Source: CBFFRJ01 sp963530515 (lineage in GTDB: Bacteria; Pseudomonadota; Gammaproteobacteria; Enterobacterales; Enterobacteriaceae). Taken from it: a stretch of DNA of 64,000 bases. The stretch is from assembly GCA_963530515.1 (NCBI GenBank), contig CAUSEC010000006.1, forward strand, positions 110,338 through 174,337, written 5' to 3'. Each line of letters opens with the position of its first letter. Position 1 is the stretch's first letter. Shown here piece by piece: positions 61,025 to 64,000 of this stretch. The notes beneath the pieces are model-generated. The model made no database searches and was not told the DNA's origin. It saw only the letters and a list, made by a program, of their open reading frames with translations. The translations under genes and the position numbers were made by a program.

Positions 61025-62209
61025 GTGTCTAAAGAAAAATTTGAACGTACAAAACCGCACGTCAACGTTGGTACTATCGGCCACGTTGACCATGGTAAAA
61101 CTACCCTGACTGCTGCAATCACCACCGTTCTGTCCAAAACCTACGGTGGCCAGGCTCGTGCATTCGACCAGATCGATAACGCGCCGGAAGAAAAAGCACG
61201 TGGTATCACCATCAACACTTCTCACGTTGAATACGATACTGAAATCCGCCACTACGCACACGTAGACTGCCCAGGCCACGCCGACTATGTTAAAAACATG
61301 ATCACCGGTGCTGCGCAGATGGACGGCGCGATCCTGGTTGTTGCTGCGACTGACGGCCCAATGCCTCAGACTCGTGAGCACATCCTGCTGGGTCGTCAGG
61401 TAGGCGTTCCTTTCATCATCGTGTTCCTGAACAAATGCGACATGGTTGATGACGAAGAGCTGCTGGAACTGGTAGAGATGGAAGTTCGTGAACTGCTGTC
61501 TCAGTACGATTTCCCGGGCGACGATACCCCAATCGTTCGTGGTTCTGCTCTGAAAGCGCTGGAAGGCGAAGCTGAGTGGGAAGCGAAAATCATCGAACTG
61601 GCTGGCTTCCTGGATTCTTACATCCCAGAACCAGAGCGTGCGATTGACAAGCCATTCCTGCTGCCAATCGAAGACGTATTCTCCATCTCCGGTCGTGGTA
61701 CCGTTGTTACCGGTCGTGTAGAGCGCGGTATCATCAAAGTTGGCGAAGAAGTTGAAATCGTTGGTATCAAAGAGACTGCGAAGTCTACCTGTACTGGCGT
61801 TGAAATGTTCCGCAAACTGCTGGACGAAGGCCGTGCTGGTGAGAACGTTGGTGTTCTGCTGCGTGGTATCAAACGTGAAGAAATCGAACGTGGTCAGGTT
61901 CTGGCGAAGCCAGGCTCAATCAAGCCACACACCAAGTTCGAATCTGAAGTGTATATTCTGTCCAAAGACGAAGGCGGCCGTCATACTCCGTTCTTCAAAG
62001 GCTACCGTCCACAGTTCTACTTCCGTACAACTGACGTGACCGGTACCATCGAACTGCCAGAAGGCGTTGAGATGGTAATGCCAGGCGACAACATCAAGAT
62101 GGTTGTGACGCTGATCCACCCAATCGCGATGGATGACGGTCTGCGTTTCGCAATCCGTGAAGGCGGCCGTACTGTTGGTGCGGGCGTTGTAGCAAAAGTT
62201 ATCGCTTAA
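61025..62209 (+). CDS. tufA: Elongation factor Tu
   Basis: 394-residue GTPase that delivers aminoacyl-tRNA to the ribosome. Starts with GTG at 61025. G motifs are GHVDHGKTTLTAAI, DCPGHADYVKN and NKCDMVDD. As the fourth gene of the str operon this is the tufA copy; a second copy (tufB) is normally elsewhere in the chromosome. Codon use is strongly biased to favoured codons, as in fusA and rpsL. Confidence 0.98.
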   Translation: MSKEKFERTKPHVNVGTIGHVDHGKTTLTAAITTVLSKTYGGQARAFDQIDNAPEEKARGITINTSHVEYDTEIRHYAHVDCPGHADYVKNMITGAAQMDGAILVVAATDGPMPQTREHILLGRQVGVPFIIVFLNKCDMVDDEELLELVEMEVRELLSQYDFPGDDTPIVRGSALKALEGEAEWEAKIIELAGFLDSYIPEPERAIDKPFLLPIEDVFSISGRGTVVTGRVERGIIKVGEEVEIVGIKETAKSTCTGVEMFRKLLDEGRAGENVGVLLRGIKREEIERGQVLAKPGSIKPHTKFESEVYILSKDEGGRHTPFFKGYRPQFYFRTTDVTGTIELPEGVEMVMPGDNIKMVVTLIHPIAMDDGLRFAIREGGRTVGAGVVAKVIA

Positions 62210-62221
62210 TTTGCGTTAACT

Positions 62222-62249
62222 GAAAAAGGGCGCTTTGGCGCCCTTTTTT
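62222..62249 (+). terminator. str operon terminator after tufA
   Basis: GGGCGC-TTTG-GCGCCC hairpin preceded by AAAAA and followed by TTTTTT, 18 bases past the tufA stop. Confidence 0.93.
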
Positions 62250-62325
62250 ATATCTCCGTTTCGGAATATCGACATCAGTAAATCAACATTTACGATTCTC
62301 TTCCTGCTTTCTAATTCTCGTCTAT

Positions 62326-62350
62326 TGTAATCATAACTATTCTCATTTAC
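62326..62350 (+). promoter_or_regulatory. Possible Fur box upstream of bfd
   Basis: The stretch TGTAATCATAACTATTCTCA and its reverse complement contain GAGAATAGTTATGATTA, a partial match to the Fur consensus of repeated NATWAT units. E. coli bfd is Fur-repressed and has a site at this position. The match here is imperfect. Confidence 0.5.
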
Positions 62351-62381
62351 ACTTTTGATCATAAAGTGAGCGGGAGTAATT

Positions 62382-62576
62382 ATGTACGTTTGTTTGTGTA
62401 ATGGTGTGAGCGATAAAAAAATTCGCCAGGCTGTACGCCAGTTCCATCCTCAGTCTTTTCAGCAATTGCGTAAATTTATTCCCGTTGGAAATCAGTGCGG
62501 TAAATGCATCAGGGCCGCTCGAGAAATAATGCAGGATGAATTGCTGCAGATCCCGGAATATAAAGAAACCGCCTGA
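62382..62576 (+). CDS. bfd: Bacterioferritin-associated ferredoxin
   Basis: 64-residue [2Fe-2S] protein that docks on bacterioferritin and reduces its stored iron so that it can be released. Ligand cysteines follow the unusual Bfd pattern C4-x-C6 and C39-x2-C42 (YVCLCNG, QCGKCIR). Preceded by GGGAG. bfr is 72 bp downstream. E. coli has a chitinase gene (chiA) between tufA and bfd, which is absent here. Confidence 0.96.
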   Translation: MYVCLCNGVSDKKIRQAVRQFHPQSFQQLRKFIPVGNQCGKCIRAAREIMQDELLQIPEYKETA

Positions 62577-62648
62577 GCCCTCCGCTTTTTTTTGACTTCC
62601 TTGTAGCCCGTTCTACGCTTCAATAAGTGGAAGCGGAGGGACTACATA

Positions 62649-63125
62649 ATGAAAGGTGATGTCAAAGTAATAAATTATCTCAATAAATTATTGGGAAACG
62701 AGCTTGTCGCAATCAATCAGTACTTTCTCCATGCGAGAATGTTCAAAAACTGGGGGCTAACGCGCCTCAATGATGTCGAGTACCATGAATCCATTGATGA
62801 AATGAAACACGCCGATAAGTATATCGAACGTATTTTGTTTCTTGAGGGGATCCCAAACCTTCAGGATTTAGGCAAGCTCGGTATCGGTGAGGATGTTGAG
62901 GAAATGCTGCAGTCCGATCTTCGGCTCGAACTCGACGGTGCGAAGGACTTGCGTGAGGCCATCGCGTATTCCGATAGCGTCCATGACTATGTCAGCAGAG
63001 ATATGATGATCGAAATCCTCGCCGACGAAGAAGGCCATATTGACTGGCTGGAAACTGAGCTGGATCTCATTGGTAAAATCGGTGTGCAGAACTATCTGCA
63101 ATCGCAAATTAAAGTCGAAAGCTGA
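62649..63125 (+). CDS. bfr: Bacterioferritin
   Basis: 158-residue four-helix subunit of the 24-mer iron-storage cage with heme at dimer interfaces. Ferroxidase ligands E18, E51 and H54 are present (NELVAINQ, SIDEMKHAD), and M52 is the axial heme ligand; later ligands lie in REAIAYSDSVHDY and DEEGHIDWLE. AGCGGAGGG upstream is a strong ribosome-binding site. Its 3' end overlaps the convergent prepilin peptidase gene by 17 bases. Confidence 0.97.
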   Translation: MKGDVKVINYLNKLLGNELVAINQYFLHARMFKNWGLTRLNDVEYHESIDEMKHADKYIERILFLEGIPNLQDLGKLGIGEDVEEMLQSDLRLELDGAKDLREAIAYSDSVHDYVSRDMMIEILADEEGHIDWLETELDLIGKIGVQNYLQSQIKVES

Positions 63126-63594
63126 AAACACCCCAAAACAGATCCTGGTAACCTGTCATCAAACCCGCGCCAGCCAGAAATGGACCAAATGGCAGCGGGT
63201 TTTTTAGTATCCCTTCTCTTTTCGACGTGAAGAAAACCACACATACCATCATGCAAGCGAGTAATGAAGCCACAAGAACCAGCATGACTAAAGACTGCCA
63301 GCCATGCCACGCACCGAGCGCTGCGAGAAACTTTACGTCCCCGTAGCCAAGTCCTTCCTTTTTTCGTATCAGTCGATATCCCCAATAGAGTGATGCAAAT
63401 CCCAGATAACCGAGAATTGCTCCCCAGACTTTTTGAGGCAATGCGTCTGTATGGCATATGCAGGCATAAGCTAGCCCACTCCAAAGAAGAGGGCAGGTGA
63501 ATCTGTCGGGTAAAAGACCATATCGCAGGTCATGCCATGTCAGTAATCCGTTGAAAAACAGATAGAGCGTCAGGAAAATAATCGGCACTGCCAT
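63109..63594 (-). CDS. hopD: Short type IV prepilin peptidase (HopD/GspO type)
   Basis: 161 residues from ATG 63594, with GGGGGA just upstream. The reading frame extends to 63912 but that part crosses the S10 promoter. A24-family inner-membrane peptidase: the first catalytic Asp is in TWHDLRYGLLPD and the second in GLGYGDVKFLAA, with about five helices. The N-terminal methyltransferase domain with its zinc cysteines is missing, as in Salmonella HopD; E. coli GspO is 225 residues. The gsp secretion genes it serves in E. coli are not here. Its target may be Hof/Ppd-type prepilins. Confidence 0.82.
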   Translation of the reverse strand: MAVPIIFLTLYLFFNGLLTWHDLRYGLLPDRFTCPLLWSGLAYACICHTDALPQKVWGAILGYLGFASLYWGYRLIRKKEGLGYGDVKFLAALGAWHGWQSLVMLVLVASLLACMMVCVVFFTSKREGILKNPLPFGPFLAGAGLMTGYQDLFWGVFSFRL

Positions 63595-63768
63595 GTATCC
63601 CCCGTTGTGGTGATGTGAGTGGGGGGACAGCGTCAACGAAACAGGGTAAAGAATAAAACCATACCTTTCGCTATCGAGAACCTGGTTCAGAGAAAAAATT
63701 GCACGCAGAGCATTAACGCAACAAAATTGCGAGCAGGAATGAAGAAGCATCAAATTTGTACACCACAC

Positions 63769-63796
63769 TTGCGTTAAGCCCAGATTTACGTATAAT
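63769..63796 (+). promoter_or_regulatory. S10 operon promoter
   Basis: -35 TTGCGT at 63769-63774 and -10 TATAAT at 63791-63796, 16-base spacer, followed by a GC-rich start GCGCGGGC resembling the discriminator of stringently controlled promoters. Transcription should begin near 63803. Confidence 0.88.
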
Positions 63797-63802
63797 GCGC
63801 GG

Positions 63803-63971
63803 GCTTGTCGTAATTGACGGCTGGTTCGATATGAACCCCGATAGTGCATTTTGCTATCAAACAATGCTCCCAATTGGGGGGCTATGTATGAACGATTACA
63901 CTCCTCCATCAATCGTAATGGATGTGGGTAGTAATCATTTTCGTCTATAAAATAATTGGAGCTCTGGTCTC
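63803..63971 (+). ncRNA. S10 operon leader (L4-responsive)
   Basis: About 170 untranslated bases lie between the S10 promoter and rpsJ, the length of the E. coli leader that L4 binds to cause transcription attenuation and translational repression of the 11-gene ribosomal protein operon. Several inverted segments are visible (for example around 63841-63881). Small reading frames inside it are not credible genes. Function inferred by homology of position, size and neighbours. Confidence 0.75.
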
Positions 63972-64000
63972 ATGCAGAACCAAAGAATCCGTATCCGCCT
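63972..64000 (+). CDS. rpsJ: 30S ribosomal protein S10 (5' end only)
   Basis: ATG at 63972 followed by codons for MQNQRIRIR, the exact start of S10, which also serves as the transcription factor NusE. The gene runs off the right edge of the window. The ribosome-binding site is TTGGAGC at 63957-63963. First gene of the S10 ribosomal protein operon. Confidence 0.95.

Noticed and set aside
63595..63912. N-terminal extension of the prepilin peptidase frame
   Set aside because: It would cross the S10 promoter and leader, has no methyltransferase-domain motifs, and ATG 63594 has a good ribosome-binding site.

Overview
The window is chromosomal DNA from a member of the Enterobacteriaceae. Gene order follows the Escherichia coli/Salmonella core from nudE-mrcA through the dam and nir regions, crp and the str operon to the start of the S10 operon. 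Malonate decarboxylase genes and an orphan codA suggest the Enterobacter/Lelliottia/Klebsiella side of the family, but I cannot name a species. No tRNA, rRNA, insertion sequence, prophage or CRISPR array was seen. Mobile-type DNA is limited to REP-like palindromes and one fold-back element.

Layout. 1-7.2 kb: nudE, mrcA, then the hofMNOPQ DNA-utilisation/pilus-like genes. 7.2-13.7 kb: the aroK-aroB-damX-dam-rpe-gph-trpS superoperon. 13.9-21.3 kb: eight co-directional, poorly understood genes yhfZYXW-php-yhfUTS, preceded by a strong candidate CRP site. 21.3-26.7 kb: the nirBDC-cysG nitrite reduction operon on the minus strand, with perfect FNR and NarL/NarP motifs. 26.8-31.6 kb: codA, ppiA, yhfG-fic, pabA, argD. 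31.6-37.3 kb: yhfK, crp, yhfA, prkB, yheU, yheT.

37.4-49.0 kb is an accessory block lying between yheT and yheS, which are neighbours in E. coli. It holds a NrtR-type regulator, a PRPP synthetase-like gene and nadV (NAD salvage from nicotinamide), then mdcABCDEFGH and mdcR (malonate uptake and biotin-independent decarboxylation). 49-57.7 kb returns to the core: yheS, kefGB, yheV, slyD, slyX, fkpA, yheO, tusDCB. 57.7-62.2 kb is the str operon (rpsL, rpsG, fusA, tufA). It is followed by bfd, bfr, a short prepilin peptidase, and the promoter, leader and first codons of rpsJ.

How the genes work together. The prs-like enzyme would supply PRPP to NadV, and paired NrtR-type half-sites upstream would tie this to NAD status. 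The mdc genes encode a complete malonate catabolic machine: enzyme subunits, acyl carrier protein, prosthetic-group synthesis, acyl loading, transport and regulation. The yhf operon combines two PLP-fold enzymes, two metallohydrolase-type enzymes, a membrane protein, a small soluble protein, a PRD protein and a regulator. It looks like a CRP-controlled uptake and catabolic pathway whose substrate is unknown, and it is the best candidate here for an undescribed system.
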